NCBI GenBank assembly: GCA_035940775.1
Contig: DASZEN010000017.1
Coordinates: 1-64,000, forward strand
DNA length: 64,000 bases
Origin: DASQYE01 sp035940775
GTDB taxonomy: Bacteria; Acidobacteriota; Blastocatellia; Pyrinomonadales; Pyrinomonadaceae
Direction of reading: 5' to 3'
Shown here in pieces: positions 34,504-43,419 of the stretch. Under the pieces are notes generated by a model. The model was not told where the DNA came from. It did no database searches and worked only from the letters and a program-made list of their open reading frames with translations. Each line of letters begins with the position of its first letter. Within the stretch, counting starts at the first letter, position 1. The position numbers and the translations under genes are program-made.

Positions 34504-34584
34504 CCTGGCGTCCGTCGAGCCGTAAATGCGCCCTCTTAGGGGTCGCCCGGACGCCTCATCCCTTGTCACTCGAATAGGCGTGGT

Positions 34585-34608
34585 GTACTCTGATATTATC
34601 GTACTCTG
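34585..34608 (+). promoter_or_regulatory. direct repeat GTACTCTG-N8-GTACTCTG upstream of hfq
   Basis: Two identical 8-base words (34585-34592 and 34601-34608) are separated by ATATTATC, 26 bases before the hfq ATG. The 16-base period and AT-rich centre look like a regulator site, or a -10 region with flanking repeats. A separate promoter for hfq here is plausible. Confidence 0.35.
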
Positions 34609-34633
34609 TAGCTTTATTTCCCGACCGGAGACT

Positions 34634-34942
34634 ATGGTGGATTCAAGGCCGACACCGCAGAATATTCAGGACGCGTTTCTTAATACGGCGCGTCGTGAAC
34701 GCAGCACCGTCACAATTTACCTACTGCATGGAGCGAAGCTTTCGGGGCGGATCAAGAGCTTTGATAAGTTTTCGGTGCTGTTGGAATCCGGCTCGCAGGA
34801 GCAGTTGATTTTCAAGCACGCCATCTCGACAATCGTTCACGCGCGGCGCGGCAGCGGCGATTTGCGTAGTTCACAGCCGTCGCAGGGCGCGCCGTCGCCC
34901 GCCGAAACGCCCCCCGACCCGACGGATTCCGCAAGCTCCTGA
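34634..34942 (+). CDS. hfq: RNA chaperone Hfq with long C-terminal tail
   Basis: A 102-residue Sm-fold protein. The Sm1 region IYLLHGAKLSGRIKSFDKFS (about 28-47) and the Sm2 signature FKHAISTIVHAR (about 60-71) fit Hfq, which pairs small RNAs with mRNAs as a hexamer. The KHAIST core is intact. ATG 34634 has CGGAG 5 bases upstream; the 36 codons open upstream are not part of it. The tail after residue ~72 is ~30 residues rich in Ser, Pro and Gln, and probably disordered. Confidence 0.93.
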   Translation: MVDSRPTPQNIQDAFLNTARRERSTVTIYLLHGAKLSGRIKSFDKFSVLLESGSQEQLIFKHAISTIVHARRGSGDLRSSQPSQGAPSPAETPPDPTDSASS

Positions 34943-34990
34943 GAGTTTCCCGCTCTCGACCACAATTTTCGACCAATCTTAGAGGAGACG

Positions 34991-35710
34991 GTGGCTGCTG
35001 GCGCTTTTATTACCTTCGAGGGCATTGACGGAAGTGGTAAATCCACGCAACTGCGTATGCTTGCCAGCCTACTGCGCCTGCGCGGGTTCGAGGTCGTGGC
35101 GACGCGCGAGCCCGGAGGCACGCCGCTCGGCAAGCGCCTGCGACTGGCGCTCCTTGATGCGCAGGCCGAGGTCGATCCGCTCGCCGAGCTTCTGCTTTAC
35201 GCCGCCGACCGCGCCCAACACGTCCGCGCGCTGCTGCTTCCCGCTTTAGAGACGAGCCACATTGTGCTCTCGGATCGCTACGCCGATGCGACGGTCGCTT
35301 ATCAGGGCGCGGGTCGCGGGTTCACGCCCGAACTCATAGCGGATGTCGTCGCGCTGGCGACCGGCGGGCTCAAGCCCGACCTGACCATCATCTTCGACGT
35401 GTCGGTTGCCGAATGCCTCATGCGCACCCGTCGGCGTGAAAATAGCGAGCATGGGAAAGACCGGCTCGATGCCGAGGATATGGAGTTTTATGCGCGCGTG
35501 CGCGACGCTTACCTGGCAATCGCCGCCGCCGAGCCCGAGCGGGTGCGTGTGCTGGACGCGAGCGGCTCGGTCGAGGAGACGCACGCCGCCGTCACAGACC
35601 TCGTCACCTGCTTTCTGGAAGAACGCGGATTCGCGCGCGAGGGCGGGCCGGGGCGGGAACCGTCATCGCCGCCGCCGGAGGCTCCGCCCTCTTCGTCTCC
35701 CGCCTCTTGA
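34991..35710 (+). CDS. tmk: thymidylate kinase
   Basis: A 239-residue kinase that converts dTMP to dTDP. The P-loop FEGIDGSGKSTQLRML (about residues 8-23), the DR motif SDRYADATVAYQGAGRG and the lid region RTRRRENSEHGKDRLDAED are typical. It starts GTG with GGAG about 5 bases upstream. The C-terminus carries a 20-residue Pro/Ser/Gly extension not usual for the family. holB starts 3 bases after the stop, the common tmk-holB order. Confidence 0.95.
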   Translation: MAAGAFITFEGIDGSGKSTQLRMLASLLRLRGFEVVATREPGGTPLGKRLRLALLDAQAEVDPLAELLLYAADRAQHVRALLLPALETSHIVLSDRYADATVAYQGAGRGFTPELIADVVALATGGLKPDLTIIFDVSVAECLMRTRRRENSEHGKDRLDAEDMEFYARVRDAYLAIAAAEPERVRVLDASGSVEETHAAVTDLVTCFLEERGFAREGGPGREPSSPPPEAPPSSSPAS

Positions 35711-35713
35711 TTT

Positions 35714-36754
35714 ATGTTTGAGAGCTTGATCGGAAATCAACACGTCAAGGATATTTTGCGACGGATGCTCGCAAAGGGCCGCGTGCCCGGAGCATTGCTG
35801 TTCGCCGGGGCCGACGGTATCGGCAAGAAACTGTTCGCCATCGAGCTGGCGAAGGCGCTCAACTGCCGCGCGTCCGTCCGTTTTGAAGCATGCGACGCGT
35901 GCCCGTCGTGCCTGCGCACCGCGCGCTTTACTTATCCGGCGGCCGACGATACGGAAGCGAATAAGAGAATCATCTGGAGCGAGCATTCGGACGTGGGAGT
36001 GGTCAGGCCAGCGGGTCGGTTCATCAACGTGCAGCAGCTTCGCGAGCTTGAGCGCGAAGCTAACTTTCGGCCCTACGAAGGCGCGGCCCGTCTCTTCATC
36101 ATCGACGACGCCAACAAACTGAACGAGGCATCCTCCAACGCGCTCTTGAAAACCCTGGAAGAGCCTCCACGGACTACTCATCTGGTGCTCATCACGGCGC
36201 GTCCGGCGGCGCTGCTGCCAACCATTCGCTCGCGCTGCCAGGCGTTGCGCTTTGCGCCGCTCGCCGCCGACGAAATAGAGACGCATCTGGTGAACAGGCG
36301 GAAGATCAGCGGCGGGGACGCCGCTTTGCGTGCGCGCGCCGCGCAGGGCAGCATCGGCCGCGCGCTCTCAATCGACCTTGAGAGCTATCGCAGCCAGCGT
36401 GAGGCCATGATGGACATCCTCGATGCGCTCGTTTTAAAGCCGGATCGCGCCCGCCTGCTGCGCGCCTCCGAAGAGTTGGCCGATGCTAAGCGCAAGGATG
36501 AATACGAGCCGCGCCTCGACGTGCTCGTGACTCTGATCCACGATTCATGGGCGCTCTCGCTCGGCGCGCCGCACGCGCAGGTCATTAATAGCGACATCCT
36601 TGAACAACTCGTGCGGCTCGGCGCGCGCATGAAGAGTCGCGTCGCCGCCGACTGGCTCGCCCGCATCGAGCAGCACCGGCGCGGCCTCGATGTCAATATC
36701 AACCGTAAGGTGGCGACCGACGCCCTGCTGCTGGGGATGGCAGGCGGCGCATAA
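35714..36754 (+). CDS. holB: DNA polymerase III delta-prime subunit
   Basis: A 346-residue clamp-loader subunit. The P-loop region reads GADGIGKKLFAIELAKALNC, degenerate at the Ser/Thr after GK as in delta-prime. The zinc-binding Cys cluster is in CDACPSCLRTARF plus an earlier Cys. LFIIDDANKLNEASSNALLK is Walker B and sensor 1, and TLEEPPRTTHLVLITA the SRC-like region. It is in tight tandem with tmk, so both are made from one transcript. Confidence 0.93.
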   Translation: MFESLIGNQHVKDILRRMLAKGRVPGALLFAGADGIGKKLFAIELAKALNCRASVRFEACDACPSCLRTARFTYPAADDTEANKRIIWSEHSDVGVVRPAGRFINVQQLRELEREANFRPYEGAARLFIIDDANKLNEASSNALLKTLEEPPRTTHLVLITARPAALLPTIRSRCQALRFAPLAADEIETHLVNRRKISGGDAALRARAAQGSIGRALSIDLESYRSQREAMMDILDALVLKPDRARLLRASEELADAKRKDEYEPRLDVLVTLIHDSWALSLGAPHAQVINSDILEQLVRLGARMKSRVAADWLARIEQHRRGLDVNINRKVATDALLLGMAGGA

Positions 36755-36824
36755 ATAGTAGTAAGCTTTCGAGGCTTTTGCTCCGTCACGTTTCACGATA
36801 GGCTGTTTCATCAAGGGAGAGGCG

Positions 36825-37733
36825 ATGTCGAAAAAGATTCTGGTCGTGGATGACGACCCGGACATGCAAAACCTGGTCGGCTTTGCGCTCGGGCAGGAGG
36901 GTTATGACGTGCGGATCGCCAGGGATGCGTTCGAGGGCCTTGAGGCGCTCGAAAAAGAGCATTACGATCTGGCGCTGCTGGACGTGATGATGCCGAAGAT
37001 GGACGGCCTGATGATGCTCTCGAAGCTGAGAGCGCGAGACCGCGATTTGCGCGTCATCATGATGACGGCGCTGACGACGCCCGAGACGGCCATCAGCGCC
37101 TTACGAGACCATGCGAGCGACTTTCTCGCCAAGCCCTTCGAGGTAGGGCAATTGATCTCTGCCGTCGAGGCCGCCTTCGAGCTGGCCCCGAAGGAGATTT
37201 CCATAGAGGTGCTTTCGGCGCGCCCCGATTGGATAGAGCTGCGCGTGCCCTGCGATCTGGCGGCCATCGACCCGCTCGAAAGATTGATGTCGCAACTGAA
37301 AACCGATCTCCCGACGATCACGCGCGAGAGCATCACCTATGCCTTTCGAGAGATGCTGCGCAACGCCATCGAGCATGGCGGCAAGAATGACCCTTCACAG
37401 TACGTCGAAGTCGGCTATCTGCGCTCGCCACGCATCATCCTCTATCGCATCAAAGACCCCGGCGAAGGCTTCAGCATCGAATCGCTCTATCGGCCCGAAG
37501 GCCCCATCGCGGCCTTTCTCAATCCCGAAGGCGACCCGACACATCACGAGCAGGTGCGCGAAGAAGAGGGCTTACGGCCCGGCGGATTCGGCATCCTGAT
37601 CGCGCGCGATCTGGTCGACGAGATGATCTACAACGAGCGTCACAACGAGGTCGTGCTGATTAAATACCTGACCGCCAAAGAGGAATCGGAAGGCCAACGC
37701 AGTAGTAGTAGCAGTGGCAGCAGCATCACCTGA
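36825..37733 (+). CDS. response regulator fused to anti-sigma/HATPase-like domain
   Basis: A 302-residue fusion. Residues 1-122 are a complete receiver: VVDDDPDMQ acidic pocket, LALLDVMMPKMDG with phospho-Asp, a Thr in MMTALTTPE, and Lys in FLAKPFE. Residues ~130-290 are an RsbW-like HATPase_c: the N box is FREMLRNAIEHGGKND, the G1 box IKDPGEGF, and GLRPGGFGILIARDLVDEM follows. The receiver could therefore control an anti-sigma kinase directly. A Ser-rich tail (AGT codons) ends the protein. AGGGAGAGG lies just upstream of the ATG. Confidence 0.9.
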   Translation: MSKKILVVDDDPDMQNLVGFALGQEGYDVRIARDAFEGLEALEKEHYDLALLDVMMPKMDGLMMLSKLRARDRDLRVIMMTALTTPETAISALRDHASDFLAKPFEVGQLISAVEAAFELAPKEISIEVLSARPDWIELRVPCDLAAIDPLERLMSQLKTDLPTITRESITYAFREMLRNAIEHGGKNDPSQYVEVGYLRSPRIILYRIKDPGEGFSIESLYRPEGPIAAFLNPEGDPTHHEQVREEEGLRPGGFGILIARDLVDEMIYNERHNEVVLIKYLTAKEESEGQRSSSSSGSSIT

Positions 37734-37841
37734 CTTTCCCCCGCAGCCGGTCTTCTTTTACCGGTCGCGGCTGTAGTTTTGAGGATCGGGCCGGGAAAGG
37801 GAAGAAAGCCTGTGAGCGAGCAGCTCTACTTAAAGGGGAAT

Positions 37842-38255
37842 ATGAGCGCATCGAGTCGGCAGCGATTGCTGGCGGCGGCAATCGTTCTGGCGACTCTGGC
37901 CGTCCTCATTTACGTGAGCCTTTTTAATCCGGTCGGCGGCTCTGCCTTTTACCCCTCGTGTCCGCTCTATTCTCTGACGGGCCTGTATTGCCCCGGCTGC
38001 GGTTCGACGCGCGCGCTTCATCAACTGCTCCACGGTCATCTCGTCACGGCTTTCGGGTTCAATCTCCTGATGGTGCTGGCCGTGCCCTTGATCGTTTACG
38101 CTTATCTATCCTATGCGCTGCTGGCGATCCGTGGGCGCGGGCTGCCCAGAGTCTTCGTGCCGCCTGCTTTGCTCAAGGCGCTGCTCTGGGTAATCGTCGC
38201 ATTCGTGATTCTGCGAAACATTCCGCTGTACCCATTCTCGCTCCTGGCTCCGTAG
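37842..38255 (+). CDS. DUF2752 membrane protein
   Basis: About 137 residues. ATG 37842 follows AAGGGG; an in-frame GTG at 37812 is also possible. The DUF2752 core is YPSCPLYSLTGLYCPGCGST (about residues 30-49) with four Cys, followed by RALHQLLHGHL. About three hydrophobic segments flank it. The family is common in many phyla, and the paired Cys may bind metal or form disulfides; no biochemical function is known. It is last in the plus-strand run and ends in a terminator. Confidence 0.85.
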   Translation: MSASSRQRLLAAAIVLATLAVLIYVSLFNPVGGSAFYPSCPLYSLTGLYCPGCGSTRALHQLLHGHLVTAFGFNLLMVLAVPLIVYAYLSYALLAIRGRGLPRVFVPPALLKALLWVIVAFVILRNIPLYPFSLLAP

Positions 38256-38384
38256 AGATACTTTCAGTATTCACAAACGAAGAGGGGCGCGAGCGCGCGC
38301 CCGAAAGCTTTTTTGAAAAGCGCCGCGCGCCTTTCTACCTGACGGGGCTTTTTCCTGTCCAGCTTCCGGCGCTGGGGGGAAACA

Positions 38385-38424
38385 GAAGAGGCCGTCTTCC
38401 TTACTGAATGAAGACGGCCTCTTC
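38385..38424. terminator. terminator between DUF2752 and ispG
   Basis: A perfect 15-base-pair stem (38385-38399 with 38410-38424) around a 10-base loop lies between converging genes. GC content is high. The T run is short on each side, but the stem is strong enough for a bidirectional terminator. Confidence 0.8.
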
Positions 38425-38450
38425 GGCTCCCCGGCTATTCCTTTGTATGC

Positions 38451-39560
38451 CTATTTGATCGTGACGAGTTCCACCTCGGCCTTCTCTTTGTAGCTGCCCT
38501 CTTCGAGCAGCTTTTCGGTTTCGCGCACGAAGGCTTCGACTATGTCCTCGCCCGCCACTTTTCGCATTGGCACGCCGTTCTTGTAGATCATGCCGACGTT
38601 GCGCCCGAAGGTGATGCCGAGGTCGGAGTCGTGCGCTTCGCCCGGCCCGTTGACGGCGCAGCCCATGATCGATAGATGAAGTGGCTCTTCGATGTGGGCC
38701 AATCGGCGCTCGATCTCTGTGACGATGCCTACGAAGTTGTCCACATCAAGCCGCCCGCAGGTCGGGCACGCGACGACCGTCACGCCGCGCTTGCGAAGCT
38801 CGAGCGATTTCAGAATCTCCCAGGCGACCCTCACCTCCTCCTGCGGCTCGGCGGCCAGCGAGACGCGAATCGTGTCGCCGATGCCTTCGTGGAGCAGTAT
38901 GCCCAGCCCGATGGCGGATTTGATCGTTCCGGCGAAGGCGGAGCCCGCCTCCGTCACTCCCAGGTGCAGCGGGTAATCAACCTGTTGGGCCAACAGCCTG
39001 TAAGCCGCCACCGTTCGATGCACGTCCGAGGCTTTCAGGGAGATGATCGTATCTGTAAACCCCAGGTCTTCGAGGATGCGTATGTGCCGCAGGGCGGATT
39101 CGACCATCGCTTCGGGCGTCGCCGTTCCGTATTTCTTCAAAAGGTCTTTTTCGAGCGAGCCGCCGTTGACGCCGATGCGGATCGGAACCCTTTGCGCCTG
39201 CGCGGCGCGCACGACCTCGCGCACGCGCTCGTGCGCGCCTATGTTGCCGGGATTCAATCGCAGCTTATCGACGCCCGCTTCGAGGGCCAGCAGCGCCAAC
39301 TTGTAGTGAAAATGGATGTCGGCGACGAGCGGCACGTCGGGGACGCGCTTTCTGATCTCTTTGAGGGCGAGGGCCGCGTCCTTGTCCGGGACGGCGAGGC
39401 GCACGATCTCGCACCCGGCACGCATCATCTCTTCGATCTGCGCGACCGTGCCCGCGACATCGACCGTATCCGTCTTCGTCATGGATTGGACGGCGACGGG
39501 CGCGCCGCCCCCGATCACCACATCCTTAACCTTTACCGCCTTAGAATTTCGCATATCCAT
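38451..39560 (-). CDS. ispG: 4-hydroxy-3-methylbut-2-enyl diphosphate synthase
   Basis: A 369-residue 4Fe-4S enzyme of the MEP isoprenoid pathway. The cluster Cys are in VVACPTCGRLDVDN (about 257-270) and SIMGCAVNGPGEA. The N-terminal barrel has VAVQSMTKTDTVDV, VPLVADIHFHYKLAL and LRLNPGNIG. The single-barrel bacterial form is intact. It is the last gene of the rseP-side cluster, 63 bases after rseP, and dxr from the same pathway is 2.6 kb upstream. Confidence 0.96.
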   Translation of the reverse strand: MDMRNSKAVKVKDVVIGGGAPVAVQSMTKTDTVDVAGTVAQIEEMMRAGCEIVRLAVPDKDAALALKEIRKRVPDVPLVADIHFHYKLALLALEAGVDKLRLNPGNIGAHERVREVVRAAQAQRVPIRIGVNGGSLEKDLLKKYGTATPEAMVESALRHIRILEDLGFTDTIISLKASDVHRTVAAYRLLAQQVDYPLHLGVTEAGSAFAGTIKSAIGLGILLHEGIGDTIRVSLAAEPQEEVRVAWEILKSLELRKRGVTVVACPTCGRLDVDNFVGIVTEIERRLAHIEEPLHLSIMGCAVNGPGEAHDSDLGITFGRNVGMIYKNGVPMRKVAGEDIVEAFVRETEKLLEEGSYKEKAEVELVTIK

Positions 39561-39623
39561 ATCTTGTCCCGGCCCGGAATCAAAAACCTTTTCTCTCTTA
39601 CTATTAAAGAGTCAATCCCGAAC

Positions 39624-41036
39624 CTATTTCTGCGGGGATGCGCTGGTGGCCGGTTGCTGCGGCTGCTGCTGTGGCGGCGGAGCGCCCCAGCGCGAATACT
39701 CTTTATTGAGGTCGTTGAAGATCACGAGTCCCATCAGGAGAAGCAGGAGGACGAAGCCGACCTGCTGTATGCGCTCGCGCACGGTCATCGAGAGCTTGAC
39801 GCCGATCCACCCGAGCGCGGCTTCGACGAGCAACAGGAAGATCGCGCCGCCGTCCAGCACGGGGATCGGCAGTAGATTAAAGACGCCCAGGCTCAGGCTT
39901 AAAAATGCGAGCATGGTAAAGACGCCGCCGATGCCGCCGATGGTCACGGCCTGCGACGAGGCGCGGGCGATTCCTATCGGCCCGGAGACGGTATCCTTGG
40001 CGGAGCGTTGCCCCGTGAAGAACTGTCCGAGCGCCTTGCCTGTCAGGCGCAGTATCTCTACGTTCGAGCGCACGGCGTAGGAGGCGGCCGCAATGGGGCC
40101 GACGCGTTCGAGCGGCATCTCCTCGTCAGGAGTGAAGCCGAGCCGCTCCTTGCCGTCCGGCAGAAGCCGCGTCTTAGCCGTAATCTCCTGGCGTGCGCCG
40201 TTTCTTTCGACCGTCAGACGAATCGGCTCCGCCTTGTGTTCCTTGATGTACTGCGAGACCTGTTCGGCGCTCGTGACGTTCTCACCGCCAACCGATACGA
40301 TGCGATCACCGACTTTTAATCCGGCCTCATCGGCGGGCGCGCCCGGCTCTATCTGGCGAACGATGACGGGCAGGCTGCCGTAATCCGGAAGGAAATCGAG
40401 CGTGCCTATGGTCTCGCCGCTTTCGACCTGCCGCGTCGGCGTGATCGTCAGTGGCGTGCGCTGCCCGTCGCGCTCGATGACGAGCGGGATAGGCTGTCCC
40501 GGCGATAGCAGGCTATCGCCACGGATGCGATCCCAGGAAGGGTTCTCGACGCCGTTAAAGGCAACGATGCGGTCGCCGCGCCGAAGTCCGGCGGCCTGCG
40601 CCGCGCCGTCCGGCTTGACCTGGCTGACGACCGGGGCGGGGTTGACGGGGACGCCGAAAACGAGCGCGCCCACGAGCGGAATCGTCAACGCCGTCAGAAT
40701 ATTCATGACCGGCCCGGCGACGGCGACGGCGATTCTCTGCCAGCGCGGGCGCAGGTTGAATTGCTCTTCGGGCGGAATGTCGGACGCGCCCTCGCCTTCT
40801 ATGGGCGCGTTGGATTCGTCGCCGCCCAACTTCACATAGCCGCCGAGCGGGATGGCCGACAGGCGATAATCGGTCGTCCCAACTTTGCGCCCCCAGAGGC
40901 GCGGGCCAAAGCCCACGGAGAAAGTCTCGACGCGAATCTTCAGGAGCTTGGCGACGATAAAGTGCCCGAATTCATGCAGGACGACGGCGCCGCCGAGTAT
41001 AAAGATAAAGGCTAGAATATTGATTAAATAGCTCAT
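39624..41036 (-). CDS. rseP: site-2 protease RseP
   Basis: A 470-residue intramembrane zinc protease. HEFGH is in VVLHEFGHFIVAKLLKI (residues ~20-36), and the third ligand motif is FNLLPIPVLDGGAIFLL. Two PDZ-like domains lie between (about 125-300), marked by GLRRGDRIVAFNG and GLKVGDRIVSVGGENV. At least three membrane segments are visible. RseP cleaves anti-sigma factors after a first cut. The C-terminal tail is Gln/Pro-rich. dxr-rseP adjacency is common, but here a methyltransferase gene is inserted between them. Confidence 0.95.
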   Translation of the reverse strand: MSYLINILAFIFILGGAVVLHEFGHFIVAKLLKIRVETFSVGFGPRLWGRKVGTTDYRLSAIPLGGYVKLGGDESNAPIEGEGASDIPPEEQFNLRPRWQRIAVAVAGPVMNILTALTIPLVGALVFGVPVNPAPVVSQVKPDGAAQAAGLRRGDRIVAFNGVENPSWDRIRGDSLLSPGQPIPLVIERDGQRTPLTITPTRQVESGETIGTLDFLPDYGSLPVIVRQIEPGAPADEAGLKVGDRIVSVGGENVTSAEQVSQYIKEHKAEPIRLTVERNGARQEITAKTRLLPDGKERLGFTPDEEMPLERVGPIAAASYAVRSNVEILRLTGKALGQFFTGQRSAKDTVSGPIGIARASSQAVTIGGIGGVFTMLAFLSLSLGVFNLLPIPVLDGGAIFLLLVEAALGWIGVKLSMTVRERIQQVGFVLLLLLMGLVIFNDLNKEYSRWGAPPPQQQPQQPATSASPQK

Positions 41037-41256
41037 CTAAACAGGACTCCCGTCTCTTCTCTAAACCCCGGCGATAGCGCCTGCGCGACATATCGGGTTA
41101 GAGTCAGCGACGCTAAGCCGGGTTGCACATAAGTTTACGCGGCCGAAGCGGTAAAGGCAAAGGTGAAAGGCCGAACAGCGTGTGGAAAAAGTATCAGAGG
41201 GGCGGCGAGGGTCGAGCACATGGGCGCGGGCCCACGCGCTCATAACTTATAGGCCG

Positions 41257-42078
41257 TCAGGCGTGCTCCGCGATGATTTCCAGAAGCATCGGAGTAACCA
41301 TAATGGTGGATGGGTCTGACTCCGCTTCCTGAAACTCGCGTCTGACGGAATCCACCCACGCGGCATCAACCCGGCCAAGCTCAAGCAATCGAGGCAGGAA
41401 GCCTTTGAGAAACCTTGAAGGCCACTGCCATGCAAAATCAACGGGCGTGACGGCATACACGACCGGGGCTATGTGGAGGATGCGGAAACCCGCCTCGCGA
41501 AGCAAGCCTGGGAGCGAGATTGCTATATCCGGCTCTCCGCCCGATGCTCGCCAGCTTGCCATGACTTCACCGACAAAGGATTCGACCGCAGGCCGCCGGG
41601 GAGCAAGCCGCCAGCTTCCGTAATCAATGTACTCATGGAAAACGGCGACGCCTCCGGCTCTGAGCGATGCGGCCATAGCGGCAACCAGTTTGGCCGGAGA
41701 CAATACAAAACAGGCGACCCAACGACACCAGATGGCATCCAGCCCGGTTGCGCCCAAAGGCTCGTCCATCAAATCAAGCTCGCAAAAACGTATGTTCGAG
41801 AGCCCGCGCATCCGGCAGGCTTGCCGAGCGTTTTGTAAAAAGTGGGCCGAGCGTTCGACGGCTATCACCTCGCCGTCGGCTCCGACGATCTCAGCCAGGT
41901 CTATCGTGGCATATCCAGGCCCCGCACCCACATCCATCACGCGCGAGCCCGTAGTGATTCCGGCCTTCCGCCAGCATTGCAGAACGCGAGGCCGCCAGAC
42001 ATGATGTTGTATCCCGAGGCGTGCGATCTCTTCATCGTGAGTGCCGATCACATAATCCCGCTCTGAATCGCCTGGCAT
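41257..42078 (-). CDS. class I SAM-dependent methyltransferase
   Basis: A 273-residue methyltransferase. The SAM motif is VMDVGAGPGYATIDLAEIVG (about 47-66), followed by AVERSAHFLQNARQ and the third motif CELDLMD. The C-terminal half, with FHEYIDYGSWRLAP, may set substrate choice, but the substrate is not known. It lies between dxr and rseP with gaps of 124 and 220 bases. Third-position GC looks somewhat lower than in its neighbours, so it may be a later insertion. Confidence 0.82.
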   Translation of the reverse strand: MPGDSERDYVIGTHDEEIARLGIQHHVWRPRVLQCWRKAGITTGSRVMDVGAGPGYATIDLAEIVGADGEVIAVERSAHFLQNARQACRMRGLSNIRFCELDLMDEPLGATGLDAIWCRWVACFVLSPAKLVAAMAASLRAGGVAVFHEYIDYGSWRLAPRRPAVESFVGEVMASWRASGGEPDIAISLPGLLREAGFRILHIAPVVYAVTPVDFAWQWPSRFLKGFLPRLLELGRVDAAWVDSVRREFQEAESDPSTIMVTPMLLEIIAEHA

Positions 42079-42202
42079 CCGTTTGAATCCGCCTTCCTTG
42101 CGCGTCCGCCTTTAATGGATGTCGTTTCGGCGCTCACCTTACGCTGCGTCGGCAAAATTTTCTATCCGATTCCTGTTGTCGAATTGGGAAGTTTTTAGCC
42201 TT

Positions 42203-43411
42203 TTAATTTCTGACGGCCTCGACCGCGCGGGGCGCTTCCGAGAGCGACGCCAGAGCGGCCGAGGCCGAAAGTCGCGCCTCTGCGTCGGCCGTCAACACGT
42301 CGTCCAGACTGTTTATGGCCCTCGTTTGGTGCGCGTCCATGACGGCTTCGATCACGCGCGGGATGTCGGTCAAGCGGATGCGCTCGTCCAGGAAGGCGCT
42401 GACGGCTTGTTCGTTGGCGGCGTTCATCGCGGCGGGAAGCGTGCCGCCCTCGCGTAGCGCGCGATAGGCGAGCGCAATGCAGGGGAAGCGTTGCGTGTCG
42501 GGGGCTTCAAAATGAAGCGCGGAGAGCCGCGCCAGATCGAGCGGCGGCAGATCGCAGGCGTAACGCTCCGGGTAAGTGAGCGCATATTGAATCGCGTGGC
42601 GCATGTCTGTGACGCCCATCTGCGCGATCACGGAGCCGTCGACCAGCTCGATCATGGAATGGACGACAGATTCCGGATGCACGAGTATGTCTATCCGGTC
42701 GGCCTCAAAGCCGAAGAGCCAGCGCGCCTCTATCACCTCAAGCCCCTTGTTCATCAGCGTCGCCGAATCAATGGTGATCTTTGCGCCCATGCTCCAGGTC
42801 GGATGACGCATCGCTTCGCCGACGCTCGCCCTCGCCATCTCGTCGCTGCCCATCGTACGGAAGGGGCCGCCCGACGCCGTCAGCACAAGGCGGCGCACCT
42901 CGGCGCGCTTCTCTCCGCGAAGGCACTGGTGCAGCGCGTTATGCTCGGAATCGACGGGCAGAAGCTCTGCGCCCGCGCGCGCGGCGGCCCGCGTCATCAA
43001 TTCGCCCGCCATGACGAGCGTCTCTTTGTTCGCCAGCGCGACGCGCTTTCCGGCTTCGAGCGCGCGCAGGGTCGGAACGAATCCGATAGCGCCGACCGTC
43101 GCCGAAACGACGCAGTCCGCGCGCGCATGCGTGGCGACTTCGACCAATCCTTCTTCGCCCATCAGGATGCGCGGCGCAGGCGTTCCCTGCTCGCGCAGAG
43201 CCTCGCGCAGGGCTTCGGCGCATTCTTCCGTCTCGACGGAGACCAGCTCGGGCCTGTGGCGCGCGACCTGCTCGGCCAGTTTCGCCGTGTTGCGTCCGGC
43301 CCCGAGCGCGACGACCTGGAATTTCTGAGCGCCGAACGATTCGACCACGCGCAAGGTATTGCGCCCGATTGATCCGGTCGAGCCTAAGATAGCGATCCCT
43401 TTAGGCTTCAT
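42203..43411 (-). CDS. dxr: 1-deoxy-D-xylulose 5-phosphate reductoisomerase
   Basis: A 402-residue NADPH enzyme, second in the MEP pathway. The cofactor motif is IAILGSTGSIGRNTLRV (residues ~6-22). The metal and substrate motifs are LPVDSEHNALHQCL (about 152-165) and SATLMNKGLEVIEA, and the flexible-loop region is HPESVVHSMIELVDG. All conserved residues appear intact. It starts 9 bases before the Coa1-like gene ends on the same strand and belongs to the isoprenoid and envelope cluster. Confidence 0.97.
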   Translation of the reverse strand: MKPKGIAILGSTGSIGRNTLRVVESFGAQKFQVVALGAGRNTAKLAEQVARHRPELVSVETEECAEALREALREQGTPAPRILMGEEGLVEVATHARADCVVSATVGAIGFVPTLRALEAGKRVALANKETLVMAGELMTRAAARAGAELLPVDSEHNALHQCLRGEKRAEVRRLVLTASGGPFRTMGSDEMARASVGEAMRHPTWSMGAKITIDSATLMNKGLEVIEARWLFGFEADRIDILVHPESVVHSMIELVDGSVIAQMGVTDMRHAIQYALTYPERYACDLPPLDLARLSALHFEAPDTQRFPCIALAYRALREGGTLPAAMNAANEQAVSAFLDERIRLTDIPRVIEAVMDAHQTRAINSLDDVLTADAEARLSASAALASLSEAPRAVEAVRN

Positions 43412-43419
43412 TCTCTCCC

